Assembly: GCF_000282495.1 (NCBI RefSeq)
Contig: NZ_AKJE01000076.1
Span: forward strand, 210,136-274,135
Length of the DNA stretch: 64,000 nt
Origin: Pseudomonas sp. GM79
GTDB taxonomy: Bacteria > Pseudomonadota > Gammaproteobacteria > Pseudomonadales > Pseudomonadaceae
Reading direction: 5' to 3'
Positions within the stretch are counted from its first letter, which is position 1. Each line of letters starts with the position of its first letter. Made by a program: the position numbers and the translations under genes. The notes under the pieces are model-generated. The model did not search any database and was not told where the DNA came from. It saw only the letters and a program-made list of their open reading frames with translations. This document shows, piece after piece, positions 1 to 8,294 of the stretch.

Positions 1-1096
1 CACTCAGCACACGACCCTGCGGCCATGGCAAACCGGCGTGCAAACCAGGGCCGAACACCTCCACCGGTTTGCCGAAACGCTCGTAGATACCGCGCCCTTG
101 CAGGGGTATTTCGTGAATACCGGTGAGCGACCAACCGACGACAGCCACCACCGCCAGCACCGGCAAAAACGCCCGGCGCATGTAGGTAAAGGCCCAGATT
201 TGCCGCAGGTCGATACCGAAGCGGTTGTGCAGTTCGTGCTGCAATGCGAGCAAAGGTTGCGGCGGCCAACGCAGCATGTCGGCGACGAAGCTTCGCGCCA
301 GCAAGGCTGGTTCCACTTGTTCACGACGGGGACTGAACAGCGACAACACGGCCCGCAGCAGCAACTCGACGGCGACCAGCCCCGGCAGCAAGCCGATCAG
401 CACCGCCAGACGCACCGGCCAGACCGATGTTTCGCTGCCGAACAACAAACACAGGGCGCTGAGCACCAGGCAAACAATCGCGACCCGCGTCAGCTGCGCC
501 AACGGCCCTGCTTCGGGCCACTGGGCGACGTTTTCCTGCGCCAGTTGCCGCTCCAGCACCAGCAAACCGAAAGCCAGCAGCAACGCCAGCGTGGCGCCGA
601 CACTGGCCGACAACCCCAGCGCGGCGGGCGGCAAGGTCAGATTCCAGACTTGCCCGATGCTGTACAACATCAATAACGCCCAGCCAGCCAACCATAGCGT
701 CGGCGCACCGATCTGCCCCAGCAAGCGCAACCAACGTTGGCTGATGCGGTCCAGCAACCGCTCGTACCAGCCTTCAGCGCCAACGACCTCCTCAGCGACA
801 ACCACCGGCACCGACAATGCTGGACTCATCGCCCGTGCGCGCCACTGCGTTACCCACCAGGCCGATTGCAGGCCGGCGACCAGCACCAGCAAACCGGCGC
901 TCTGATTGACCAGCAACGCCGGCCAAAGCGACTGCGGCGCAAACAGTCCGACAAAAAACGCCAGCACCAACCCTGCGCCAGCCAAGGCCGCCAAACCGAT
1001 CGCGAATTGCCGCAATCGACGTCCTTGAACGACCGCCTGCTGAAAGCGCGGCAGCGCTGCTATTTGTGCCCCATCGCCATCGAGATCGACTTGCAT
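1..1096 (-). CDS. HflK-like SPFH/band-7 membrane protein, 3' part outside the window
   Basis: Partial gene: the reading frame enters at the left edge and about 365 N-terminal codons are visible. Translation shows some seven hydrophobic segments (for example FAIGLAALAGAGLVLAFF near residue 35 and FLPVLAVVAVVGWSL near 320). They are followed by the start of an SPFH domain, GRGIYERFGKPVEVFGPGLH, running into the edge. That last part matches the N-terminus of HflK-type protease modulators, which assemble at the inner membrane with HflC around FtsH. The long multi-helix N-terminal region differs from classic HflK, which has one helix, so this is a large variant and not the canonical hflK. The ATG at 1096 has no clear Shine-Dalgarno; an in-frame GTG at 1117 is an alternative start. 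The partner gene, if any, lies outside. Confidence 0.75.
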   Translation of the reverse strand, partial: MQVDLDGDGAQIAALPRFQQAVVQGRRLRQFAIGLAALAGAGLVLAFFVGLFAPQSLWPALLVNQSAGLLVLVAGLQSAWWVTQWRARAMSPALSVPVVVAEEVVGAEGWYERLLDRISQRWLRLLGQIGAPTLWLAGWALLMLYSIGQVWNLTLPPAALGLSASVGATLALLLAFGLLVLERQLAQENVAQWPEAGPLAQLTRVAIVCLVLSALCLLFGSETSVWPVRLAVLIGLLPGLVAVELLLRAVLSLFSPRREQVEPALLARSFVADMLRWPPQPLLALQHELHNRFGIDLRQIWAFTYMRRAFLPVLAVVAVVGWSLTGIHEIPLQGRGIYERFGKPVEVFGPGLHAGLPWPQGRVLS

Positions 1097-1124
1097 ACCA
1101 CCCCAGCCATCGCTCACATCACAG

Positions 1125-1143
1125 TTCGTTACGATATAACGAA
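1125..1143. promoter_or_regulatory. candidate operator, perfect inverted repeat
   Basis: TTCGTTA-CGATA-TAACGAA is a perfect 7-bp inverted repeat with a 5-bp centre. It sits between the divergent HflK-like gene and lpdA. A related shorter palindrome, TTACG-TT-CGTAA, lies near 1238, close to a weak promoter-like TTGACC (1210) / CATATT (1234) pair reading toward lpdA. The arrangement suggests a repressor site, but no regulator gene is adjacent. Confidence 0.4.
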
Positions 1144-1304
1144 AGTGGTGAAATATTCGTCGTAAATCGCTCTATCTAAAAGCGCCGGACCTGTCGCCAA
1201 GCTGAAGCCTTGACCGAAATGGCTCGAAACGCACATATTACGTTCGTAATTTTTATCCGAGACTACGTTTATCGATCCTGCCCTCTTTCATCAGGAGTAC
1301 CACC

Positions 1305-2705
1305 ATGAGCACCTATGACGTCGTGATTCTGGGCGCAGGCCCCGGCGGTTATAACGCAGCGATCCGCGCCGGCCAGCTGGGTCTGAAAGCAGCCTGCGTG
1401 GAAGGCCGCGCCACTCTTGGCGGGACGTGCCTGAATGTCGGCTGCATGCCATCCAAGGCGCTGCTGCATGCCTCCGAACTCTACGACGCGGCCATGGGGG
1501 CGGAATTTGCCAACCTGGGGATTGAGGTCAAACCTGTCCTCAACCTTGCTCAAATGATGAAACAGAAAGATGAAAGCGTGACCGGGCTGACCAAAGGCAT
1601 CGAGTTTCTGTTTCGCAAAAACAAAGTCGACTGGATCAAGGGCTGGGGCCACATCGACGGGCCGGGCAGCGTCACGGTGACCGACAGCCAGGGTGGCAAG
1701 ACCCAGCTGACAGCCAAGGACATCGTCATAGCCACCGGTTCCGAACCCACTCCCCTGCCCGGCGTGGACATCGATAACAAACGCATCCTCGACTCCACGG
1801 GCGCGCTGTCGCTGAGCGAAGTGCCGAAGCACTTGGTGGTGATCGGTGCCGGAGTGATCGGCCTGGAGCTGGGCTCGGTATGGCGACGCTTGGGTGCTCA
1901 GGTGACGGTGGTCGAATTTCTCGACCGGATCTGTCCCGGTGTGGATGGCGAAGCGGGCAAGGCCCTTCAGCGCTCATTGAGCAAGCAAGGCATCCGCTTC
2001 AAGTTGAGTTCGAAAGTCACCAGCGCCACGACATCGGCGAGCGGTGTTCAGCTCAGCGTCGAGCCGGCCGAGGGTGGCACCGCCGAGTTGCTTGAAGCCG
2101 ATTACGTGTTGGTGGCCATTGGTCGGCGCCCTTACACCCAAGGCCTGGGGCTGGAAAACGTCGGTCTCGCCACGGACAAACGCGGCATGCTCGCCAATAA
2201 GGGCCACCGCACCGAGGCCGCTGGCGTCTGGGTGATCGGTGATGTCACGTCTGGGCCGATGCTCGCCCACAAGGCCGAAGACGAAGCCATGGCCTGCATC
2301 GAGCAAATCGTCGGCAAGGCCGGCGAGGTCAATTACGACCTGATTCCCAGCGTGATCTACACCAAACCGGAGCTGGCCAGCGTCGGCAAGACCGAAGAAC
2401 AGCTGAAGGCCGAAGGTCGCGCCTATAAGGTCGGCAAGTTTCCCTTCACGGCCAACAGCCGGGCGAAGATCAATCACGAAACCGAAGGCTTCGCCAAAGT
2501 ATTGGCCGATGAGCGCACCGACGAAGTCCTCGGCGTGCACCTTGTGGGCCCCAGCGTCAGTGAAATGATTGGCGAATATTGCGTAGCCATGGAGTTCAGC
2601 GCCTCGGCTGAAGACATCGCCCTGACCTGTCATCCACACCCGACCCGCTCCGAGGCATTGCGTCAGGCGGCAATGGATGTGGAGGGGATGGCGACGCAGA
2701 TGTAG
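1305..2705 (+). CDS. lpdA: dihydrolipoyl dehydrogenase (E3, Lpd3-like)
   Basis: A 466-residue FAD-dependent disulfide oxidoreductase that reoxidises dihydrolipoamide with NAD+ in 2-oxoacid dehydrogenase or glycine-cleavage complexes. Visible signatures are the FAD-binding GAGPGGYNAAIRAGQLG near residue 11, the redox disulfide GGTCLNVGCMPSK near residue 40, the NAD-binding GAGVIGLELGSVW near 180, the second FAD motif VWVIGDVTSGPMLAHKAEDE near 310, and the C-terminal catalytic TCHPHPTRSE near 445. The length is typical. The ATG is preceded by CAGGAG at good spacing. It stands alone, with no E1 or E2 gene beside it, and resembles the stand-alone lpd3 of P. aeruginosa; which complex it serves cannot be told from this context. 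Confidence 0.93.
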   Translation: MSTYDVVILGAGPGGYNAAIRAGQLGLKAACVEGRATLGGTCLNVGCMPSKALLHASELYDAAMGAEFANLGIEVKPVLNLAQMMKQKDESVTGLTKGIEFLFRKNKVDWIKGWGHIDGPGSVTVTDSQGGKTQLTAKDIVIATGSEPTPLPGVDIDNKRILDSTGALSLSEVPKHLVVIGAGVIGLELGSVWRRLGAQVTVVEFLDRICPGVDGEAGKALQRSLSKQGIRFKLSSKVTSATTSASGVQLSVEPAEGGTAELLEADYVLVAIGRRPYTQGLGLENVGLATDKRGMLANKGHRTEAAGVWVIGDVTSGPMLAHKAEDEAMACIEQIVGKAGEVNYDLIPSVIYTKPELASVGKTEEQLKAEGRAYKVGKFPFTANSRAKINHETEGFAKVLADERTDEVLGVHLVGPSVSEMIGEYCVAMEFSASAEDIALTCHPHPTRSEALRQAAMDVEGMATQM

Positions 2706-2740
2706 GGCCGATGATTTTGCGCTGACTGAACTGGCGCTTT

Positions 2741-2811
2741 CGCGAGCAAGCCCGCTCCCACACTGGTTCTGTGAACACCACAGATCAAATGTGGGAGCGG
2801 GCTTGCTCGCG
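2741..2811. repeat. REP doublet (REPIN-like)
   Basis: Two inverted copies of the 22-bp element TGTGGGAGCGGGCTTGCTCG(CG), at 2741-2762 and 2790-2811, lie between the converging 3' ends of lpdA and the Lrp-type gene. The same element recurs at 22606, 23402 and 63921. This is the common extragenic palindrome of the P. fluorescens group. Confidence 0.9.
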
Positions 2812-2827
2812 AATGGGGCGATGCGAT

Positions 2828-3301
2828 CTAAAGCGGCAAATGCCCCAACGGCAACGCCCCCGGGGTCTTCACCGTGTGAATCGCAAAGTTGCTGCGAATG
2901 TCGCTCACACCCGGCAATTTCAGCAATCGCCCGGTGAGAAAACGGTCATAGGCGCGCAAATCCGGCACCACCACCTGCAGCAGAAAATCCGATTCCCCTG
3001 ACACCAGGAACGCCGAAATCACCTCGGGCAATGCCGTCACGGCCAGGCGAAAGGCTTCGGCCTGTTCATCGTTGTGTCGTTCAACTTTGACCCCGACAAA
3101 CACCGTCAGCCCAAGGCCCACTTCATCTCGATCCAGATTGGCCTGATAGCCGCGAATCACGCCCGCCTCTTCCAGCATCCGTACCCGACGCAAACAAGGC
3201 GAGGCGGACAAACCGATTTCGTCAGCCAATTGCACGTTGCTCAGGCGACCGTCCCGTTGCAGCGCGGCGAGAATCTTGCGGTCGTAGGCGTCCAGTTTCA
3301 T
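2828..3301 (-). CDS. Lrp/AsnC family transcriptional regulator
   Basis: 157 residues, typical for the family. The N-terminal winged helix-turn-helix (LDAYDRKILAALQRDGRLSN, then LADEIGLSASPCLRRVRML) covers residues 3-50. A C-terminal RAM ligand-binding domain follows, with VISAFLVSGESDFLLQVVV near residues 95-115. Such proteins sense amino acids and commonly control the neighbouring gene. This one diverges from a LysE-type exporter across about 145 bp, which contains the inverted repeat TGGCA-N5-TGCCA at 3338-3352. Control of the exporter in response to an amino acid is inferred from that layout. Confidence 0.88.
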   Translation of the reverse strand: MKLDAYDRKILAALQRDGRLSNVQLADEIGLSASPCLRRVRMLEEAGVIRGYQANLDRDEVGLGLTVFVGVKVERHNDEQAEAFRLAVTALPEVISAFLVSGESDFLLQVVVPDLRAYDRFLTGRLLKLPGVSDIRSNFAIHTVKTPGALPLGHLPL

Positions 3302-3337
3302 GGTTTGGCAGATCCCGATGGTTCATTCATCACAAAA

Positions 3338-3352
3338 TGGCAGGTTATGCCA
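3338..3352. promoter_or_regulatory. candidate operator between Lrp-type and LysE-type genes
   Basis: Short inverted repeat TGGCA-GGTTA-TGCCA in the divergent intergenic region. A third half-copy (TTTGGCA) sits at the start of the regulator gene near 3304. It is a plausible binding site for the adjacent Lrp-type protein, based only on symmetry and position. Confidence 0.3.
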
Positions 3353-3446
3353 AATATAGAAGCTTTAGAAGCTGACTACGCAACCACCTGCCCTGCTCTT
3401 CAGCCATAGACTGACCTCACCAAATCGACAACGAATGGGGTGCAAC

Positions 3447-4076
3447 ATGGCAGGACTCTGGCTGTTTTTCATGGCATTGGCGGTGGTGTACCTGTTGCCG
3501 GGCCCGGACATGATTCTGCTGTTGCAAACCGGCGCGCGTCAGGGCAAAGGCGCGGCGCTGGCCACGGCGTTGGGGCTGGGCATAGCGCGTGGTTGTCATG
3601 TGGCCTTGGCTGCGTTGGGTTTGGCAGCGCTGTTCAAGACGGCACCCTGGACCTTCGACGTGGTGCGCCTGGTCGGGGCCGCGTACCTGCTGTGGATCGG
3701 CATTCAGTGCCTGCGCACCACGATGCTGCCGAGCTTGAACAGTGCAGGTTCCACGACTGAAAAATCGCATTGGCGCGAGGCGATCCAACGCGGTTTGCTG
3801 ACCAATCTGCTCAACCCCAAGGCGCTGCTGTTCTGCTCGGTGCTGTTGCCGCAGTTCATCGAACCTCACGCCGGGCCAGTGCTCGCGCAATTTGCAACAC
3901 TGGGCGCGATGCTGGTCGGTGTCGGGTTGTTGTTCGACAGTGCCTACGCACTGGTCGGCGCCGCACTGGGCCGCTGGCTGCAACGCAGTCCATCGGCCCA
4001 GCGGGTGCAACAGTGGTTGTTCGGTAGCCTGCTGATCGGCTTCGCGGTGCGGCTGACCTTTGTGCAGCAAGCGTGA
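3447..4076 (+). CDS. LysE family translocator (amino-acid exporter)
   Basis: 209 residues from the ATG at 3447, preferred over the in-frame ATG at 3435 because GGGGTG lies at correct spacing before it. The N-terminus LFFMALAVVYLLPGPDMILL carries the family's PGPDM signature in the first membrane segment, and about six hydrophobic helices follow. A conserved LLTNLLNPKALLFCSVLLPQ lies near residue 120. LysE/RhtB-type proteins expel amino acids or analogues from the cytoplasm by proton antiport. The divergent Lrp-type regulator fits substrate-induced export; the substrate is not identifiable. The stop codon abuts the convergent gene. Confidence 0.88.
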   Translation: MAGLWLFFMALAVVYLLPGPDMILLLQTGARQGKGAALATALGLGIARGCHVALAALGLAALFKTAPWTFDVVRLVGAAYLLWIGIQCLRTTMLPSLNSAGSTTEKSHWREAIQRGLLTNLLNPKALLFCSVLLPQFIEPHAGPVLAQFATLGAMLVGVGLLFDSAYALVGAALGRWLQRSPSAQRVQQWLFGSLLIGFAVRLTFVQQA

Positions 4077-6212
4077 TTACTGTCGCGCCTTGCGCTGGCG
4101 TCGATTGATCAGCACCAGCGCTACCGCTGTAAACACCACAACACCGCCCGTTTGCAGCCATTTTTTATAAGGTCGCAATGCCGAGCGGACCGGACTCAAT
4201 GCCTGGCTTACGTAACGTTTGTCCGCATTCTGGAAGTCTGGATAAGGACAATGGTGGCCGAAGTTCACCGCCCAATCCACGTACGGACCTTCTTTCACAT
4301 ACCGTTGGTAGAAGGCACTTTCTTCTTCAAGGCTGGTGTTCCACCCCGCCGCCGCACACAACACCGCCGCAAAAGCCTGGCTGGTATGAGGCAGATTATC
4401 GGCAGCACGACTGGCCAAAGCCGTTGCGACATAACGATAGTGATAGCGCTCATCGGGTTGAGCGGCGCTGGCTTGCTGACGCACGACCTCATCTTCAGCC
4501 ACTAACGGGCCGACCTTTAGCTCACGGCTCTCAAGGCTGTAATTACCACCGAACGTGGCGTAATCCGGCGCCATTTCGTAGCCGAGAAGCTCCATGCCCC
4601 ATTGGCGTGTCGTCCACGCGGCATTGAACAACGCCGCGGCACGTTTGGTCGGCCACCAGGCAGCGTCCGCCTCCTGACGCAATTGCCCATACGCTTTGGC
4701 CTTGTTCTGCAGATCGACGTTGTCGAAGTAAGCCGGCGCTTCGTCATAACGCCCTTCACGCAACAGGCGCCGCCCGAGCAAATTGCGCAGGTTCGCGGCT
4801 ACCGGCAACGGCACATAATTGTCGCGATCCTGTTGGCTGAGAGCCGGCGGTGCAGGCACCTGAGTGTCGACGTACTGCTTGAGTTCATCGAGGGTCAGCA
4901 CTCGCTCGGCAACGGTGGCCGCGTCGTACCAGTAAATGCTTTGGCTGCGATAGAGCTGATCAAAGGCTTGCAGATAATCCCCGCGTTGCAGGGCAAGGAT
5001 CGCGCTTTCGCCGTCGACCCGGCACTTGGGCTGCACTGTTTCGTAATCCCAATCCGGGGTCCGTCGTTCACCCCAAGACTCGTTCTGCGGGAAGGCCTGG
5101 GCGGCCTTGGCGTAGGCCGCAGCGGCAGCGCCTTTGTCGCCATCACGCAACGCCAGTTTCGCCCGCAGCCACCACGCGAGGCCGCCGTCACCGGCCTGTT
5201 CGAGGAAGGCTTTGGCACTGGCGTAATCGCCCTGCTGATAGTTCATCGCCGCCAGGCGATCCGCGTTATCCAGGCTGCCGCGGGTGCTGTTTTGCAGCAG
5301 CTTGATCAGTTTCTGTTCGCTTGGCGGCTGATCACCAAATGACCAGCCGAGTCGACTGATCAACGACGCCGTCACCAGTTGCTGCACCGCTTTGCCCTTG
5401 AGCAACACGGCCAGTTGATCGTCGGGCATTACCATCAGATCGGCCATCAACAACTTCAACGAGCTGTAGCCCACCGCCGAACCGTGGAGGTTCTGCGTCG
5501 CATAAAGTTCGATGGCGCTGTCCCAATCGCCAGCGGTGCGGGCCACTCGCGCTTCTTCGCCGAGGCTGGCAACACCCAGTTCCAGCGGGTCGCTGAAGCC
5601 GTCGATACTCAGCTGACGAGTTTGCTCGAAAGCCTTTCGGGATTGAGCCAACAGGTCGGGACCTGCGCCCGCCTCTGAACTCATGGCAAACAGTGTCCGC
5701 CCCAACGAGTAAGCCGCCCAGGTACTGCGCAACGCGCGTTGATCCGCCGGCAGCGCCAGCACTTTCTGAAAATATTCAGCGGCCAAACCATGGTCACCCG
5801 CGTTGAACGCCACCGCGCCCGCCAGATAGAACATGTGTTCGGCCGGCAGGCTCGCGCCTTGCTCTTCAACCTGACGGGCATCGGTCAGGCTGCGCAGCTG
5901 TTGCACCAGCGCTTGCTGCTCAGGCGTCAGACCGGCCTGTTCGGCGGTGTTGCGCTGACCCGCGTAATCCGGCGCATCGCCGTAACCGTCCCCCGGAATA
6001 TTGGTGGCAGCCGTGACATTTTTCAGTCCCGCGATGGCATGCCCGAGGCGACTGATCTCAAAGTTGAAGTTGCCTTCCGGCAGTTCCGCCAGCGACTGGC
6101 CACGGTTGTCCAGCAGGCGCATGGGGAAGTCCGGCCCGCAGGCCAACGCTGAACCCAACGGCAGGCTGAGGCTCAGGCAAAGCACATGACGGGGCCAGTT
6201 ACGGGTGAACAT
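4077..6212 (-). CDS. exported hypothetical protein with TPR-like repeats and C-terminal membrane anchor
   Basis: 711 residues. The start at 6212 is chosen because AAGGAGG sits 5-6 bp upstream and a signal peptide (LCLSLSLPLGSALA, cleavage before CGPDF) begins there; the open frame extends 49 codons further. The interior has helical repeats resembling tetratricopeptides (for example GDHGLAAEYFQKVLALPADQ and GDYASAKAFLEQAGDGGLAW). A single hydrophobic helix, TGGVVVFTAVALVLI, followed by RRQRKARQ ends the protein, so it is probably anchored with its bulk in the periplasm. No enzymatic motif is seen. It overlaps the upstream DUF3142 lipoprotein gene by 14 bp, so the two are co-translated and may act together in the envelope. 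I do not recognise a characterised homologue. Confidence 0.75.
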   Translation of the reverse strand: MFTRNWPRHVLCLSLSLPLGSALACGPDFPMRLLDNRGQSLAELPEGNFNFEISRLGHAIAGLKNVTAATNIPGDGYGDAPDYAGQRNTAEQAGLTPEQQALVQQLRSLTDARQVEEQGASLPAEHMFYLAGAVAFNAGDHGLAAEYFQKVLALPADQRALRSTWAAYSLGRTLFAMSSEAGAGPDLLAQSRKAFEQTRQLSIDGFSDPLELGVASLGEEARVARTAGDWDSAIELYATQNLHGSAVGYSSLKLLMADLMVMPDDQLAVLLKGKAVQQLVTASLISRLGWSFGDQPPSEQKLIKLLQNSTRGSLDNADRLAAMNYQQGDYASAKAFLEQAGDGGLAWWLRAKLALRDGDKGAAAAAYAKAAQAFPQNESWGERRTPDWDYETVQPKCRVDGESAILALQRGDYLQAFDQLYRSQSIYWYDAATVAERVLTLDELKQYVDTQVPAPPALSQQDRDNYVPLPVAANLRNLLGRRLLREGRYDEAPAYFDNVDLQNKAKAYGQLRQEADAAWWPTKRAAALFNAAWTTRQWGMELLGYEMAPDYATFGGNYSLESRELKVGPLVAEDEVVRQQASAAQPDERYHYRYVATALASRAADNLPHTSQAFAAVLCAAAGWNTSLEEESAFYQRYVKEGPYVDWAVNFGHHCPYPDFQNADKRYVSQALSPVRSALRPYKKWLQTGGVVVFTAVALVLINRRQRKARQ

Positions 6213-7392
6213 TCGAACCTCCTTGATCAATAGTTGCGCAGCGTGCCCAACCGATGGCGCGCTGCCCGCCGGCCGGGATTCGACCCTCGCGCAGGCGGGT
6301 GAAGGTAAGCAGATCCGGGCGCTGTTGCAACGCATAACCGGCCAATGCATCGGCGCCATCGCAGCCCTGCACCGCCAGAGTCAGGCGTTCGGGCCAGGCG
6401 CTGTCGAGGTTGCCTTGGTTGCTGACGCTGATGTCGTAGAGGCCGTCCTGCGCCGAGAGCTTCAGCCCCACGCGGCTGTCGAGCATATCGCCACGCGCCA
6501 CAGCGATTAGCGTCGTCAGGCTCCAGGCCCTGCGATCATTGGCCAGCGGCAGGCGAAACCAGATCAGTCCGGCCAAATGAGCCGGTGGATCGGCGCGCAA
6601 CTCGGTGCCGAGTTTGCTCAGTTGCAGCGGATCCGCCAGTAACTCCCGGCGTTTGCCGCCCCGCTCGATGGGCACTTCGCTTTCCACGACCGGCGCGCCA
6701 CTGGCCCCTGGCAACAACGCCACGCCATAAGCCGGCAGCGCCAGATAAAATGGTTTCGAGGTGATACGGCTCCAGGCCTTGGCCCATTGCCGGGCCTGAT
6801 CCGGGTCGAACAGCCCACGCCGTGGATCGCTCACCGCGTGCACCTGCAATACGCTGCTGTCGACCGTCGCCAGCAGCGCCGGCAATTCGGGGCTGTCGAG
6901 CCAGGCCGGCAACGCGGTGATGCTCAGTGGCAAGGAGGCCGGCAGAACCGCGCGTAAATGCGTGAGGAATTCGCGGTAGGCCGGTAGCCGAGCGTTGCCC
7001 GCATCGTGGTCGATTTCCACGCCGGAGAGGATCAGCCCCTGCCCTTGCCAATCGCTGAGCACCTGCTGGATGTGCGCCGTGACCTCGTCCTGATCCAGCC
7101 CCTTGAGCTGGCCATCCAGACGAATCACCGCAATCAGCGGTCGACCATCACGCTTGAGCAGCGCCGGATCGATCCGCGCCCGGCTCCAGCCGGCCTGCGG
7201 AAACGCCTGCAAGGCCAGTACGCGCAAGGTCGAGAAATCGGCGCGGCTGTCGCGCAGCGCGGCGTCATGGGCCGACGTCCATTGGCGTTGCCAGACGTAG
7301 AGTTGCTGATCGAGCGACGGCGCGTCCTGTTGCTCGCAACCATTGAGCAACACCGCTGCCAGCAAAACGATCAAGCGTGTGAAAAAAGCCAT
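6199..7392 (-). CDS. DUF3142-like lipoprotein
   Basis: 397 residues. The N-terminus MAFFTRLIVLLAAVLLNGC is a lipoprotein signal with the lipid-attached Cys at residue 19; the following Glu is not an inner-membrane retention signal. The body (LYVWQRQW, LIAVIRLDGQ, GVEIDHDAGNARLPAYREFL, PLSITALPAWLDS) resembles the DUF3142 family. The fold pattern suggests a TIM-barrel glycosidase-like protein, with the acidic EIDHD segment as a possible active site. This is inference; no activity is established. First gene of a two-gene unit with the TPR-like protein. Confidence 0.7.
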   Translation of the reverse strand: MAFFTRLIVLLAAVLLNGCEQQDAPSLDQQLYVWQRQWTSAHDAALRDSRADFSTLRVLALQAFPQAGWSRARIDPALLKRDGRPLIAVIRLDGQLKGLDQDEVTAHIQQVLSDWQGQGLILSGVEIDHDAGNARLPAYREFLTHLRAVLPASLPLSITALPAWLDSPELPALLATVDSSVLQVHAVSDPRRGLFDPDQARQWAKAWSRITSKPFYLALPAYGVALLPGASGAPVVESEVPIERGGKRRELLADPLQLSKLGTELRADPPAHLAGLIWFRLPLANDRRAWSLTTLIAVARGDMLDSRVGLKLSAQDGLYDISVSNQGNLDSAWPERLTLAVQGCDGADALAGYALQQRPDLLTFTRLREGRIPAGGQRAIGWARCATIDQGGSNVHP

Positions 7393-7417
7393 GAAAAACC
7401 TTATCCCTGAAATACAA

Positions 7418-7443
7418 AAAGGGCCTCCGAAGGCCCTTTGTCG
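7418..7443 (-). terminator. rho-independent terminator after the methyltransferase gene
   Basis: Read on the minus strand, AAAGGGCCTTCGGAGGCCCTTTTT forms a stem with a TTCGGA-type loop followed by a T run. It ends the polysaccharide-modification operon, 15 bp past the stop at 7458. Confidence 0.85.
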
Positions 7444-7457
7444 CTCTGCTCATTACC

Positions 7458-8294
7458 CTACTCAGCCATTGGCTTGCGGGCAATGATCACCTGACTTTTC
7501 GCCACCACCGCATCCAGCGCCTGTTTAATCTGCGCCCCCCGTGGCGAGGACAGAACGGCTTGCCAGGTTTCGGCCCAATGGTTGAGCAACGGATGGTCAG
7601 CGTTGCTGAGATCAACCTTGGCCTCCCAGAACAACAGCATCCACATCGACCAATAGAACCCGTACTGGCTGTGGCTGATGACTTCCAGGCCGGCGTCGCT
7701 GACCATCGCCTTGAACTGCTCTTCGCTGATGATGCGAATGTGGTTGGGCTTCTGGAAATACTCCGGCGCGGCGATGTCTTTTTGCAGGTCTTCGGAACTG
7801 GGGTGCGGAACACTGAGCAAATACAGCGCCCCGGGCTTGCCGACCCGCACCAGTTCGGCGAGGAACTGTGCCGGATTGTCGACGTGCTCGATAACTTCGG
7901 TGGACACCACCCGGGTCGCGGTCGCGTCGGCAATCGGCAGCGGATTGCAGTCCGTGACGTGGCACTCGACGCCCCGCGCCGGCGTGTCGCTCAGGCGCTG
8001 ACGAGTCGCTTCGACCTTGGCGGCGTCGATGTCGGCAATGATGATCTTCGCCCCGCGCATGCCGCAGAAATGCACGTTGCCCCCGTCACCGCAGCCCACA
8101 TCCAGCAACGTGTCCTCGGGGCTGACCGGGAAACCGGTGAACAGCTCGTTAGTTTGCTGGTTGAACCAGCCGCTTAGCGTCGCGTCGTGCAAACCGAGCA
8201 TGAACGGGTCGACTTTGTCCGGGACCGACGGTTCTGGCGTCAGCGGCTGCGCAGCAGCGGAGCTGCCTGTGAGTTTCTTCAAAAGGCTCAGCAT
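7458..8294 (-). CDS. class I SAM-dependent methyltransferase (polysaccharide modification)
   Basis: 278 residues. Motif I DTLLDVGCGDGGNVHFCGMR lies near residue 62, an acidic IIIADIDAAKVEA follows, and post-motif TEVIEHVDNPAQFLAELVRV lies near 130. These mark a Rossmann-fold SAM methyltransferase. It is clearly paralogous to the C-terminal half of the upstream fusion protein, sharing PNHI-I-S-E-F and the end KSQVIIARKP. Last gene of the operon divergent from the D-rhamnan locus and overlapping the acyltransferase by 7 bp. In P. aeruginosa the corresponding block PA5455-PA5459 is needed for normal common polysaccharide antigen, and methylated rhamnose occurs there. O-methylation of a chain-end sugar is therefore the likely role. 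Confidence 0.82.
   Translation of the reverse strand: MLSLLKKLTGSSAAAQPLTPEPSVPDKVDPFMLGLHDATLSGWFNQQTNELFTGFPVSPEDTLLDVGCGDGGNVHFCGMRGAKIIIADIDAAKVEATRQRLSDTPARGVECHVTDCNPLPIADATATRVVSTEVIEHVDNPAQFLAELVRVGKPGALYLLSVPHPSSEDLQKDIAAPEYFQKPNHIRIISEEQFKAMVSDAGLEVISHSQYGFYWSMWMLLFWEAKVDLSNADHPLLNHWAETWQAVLSSPRGAQIKQALDAVVAKSQVIIARKPMAE

Noticed and set aside
4..734. Two short leftward frames at the window start
   Set aside because: Cys/Trp- and Ala/Gly/Arg-rich shadows of the HflK-like gene, whose true frame runs off the edge.
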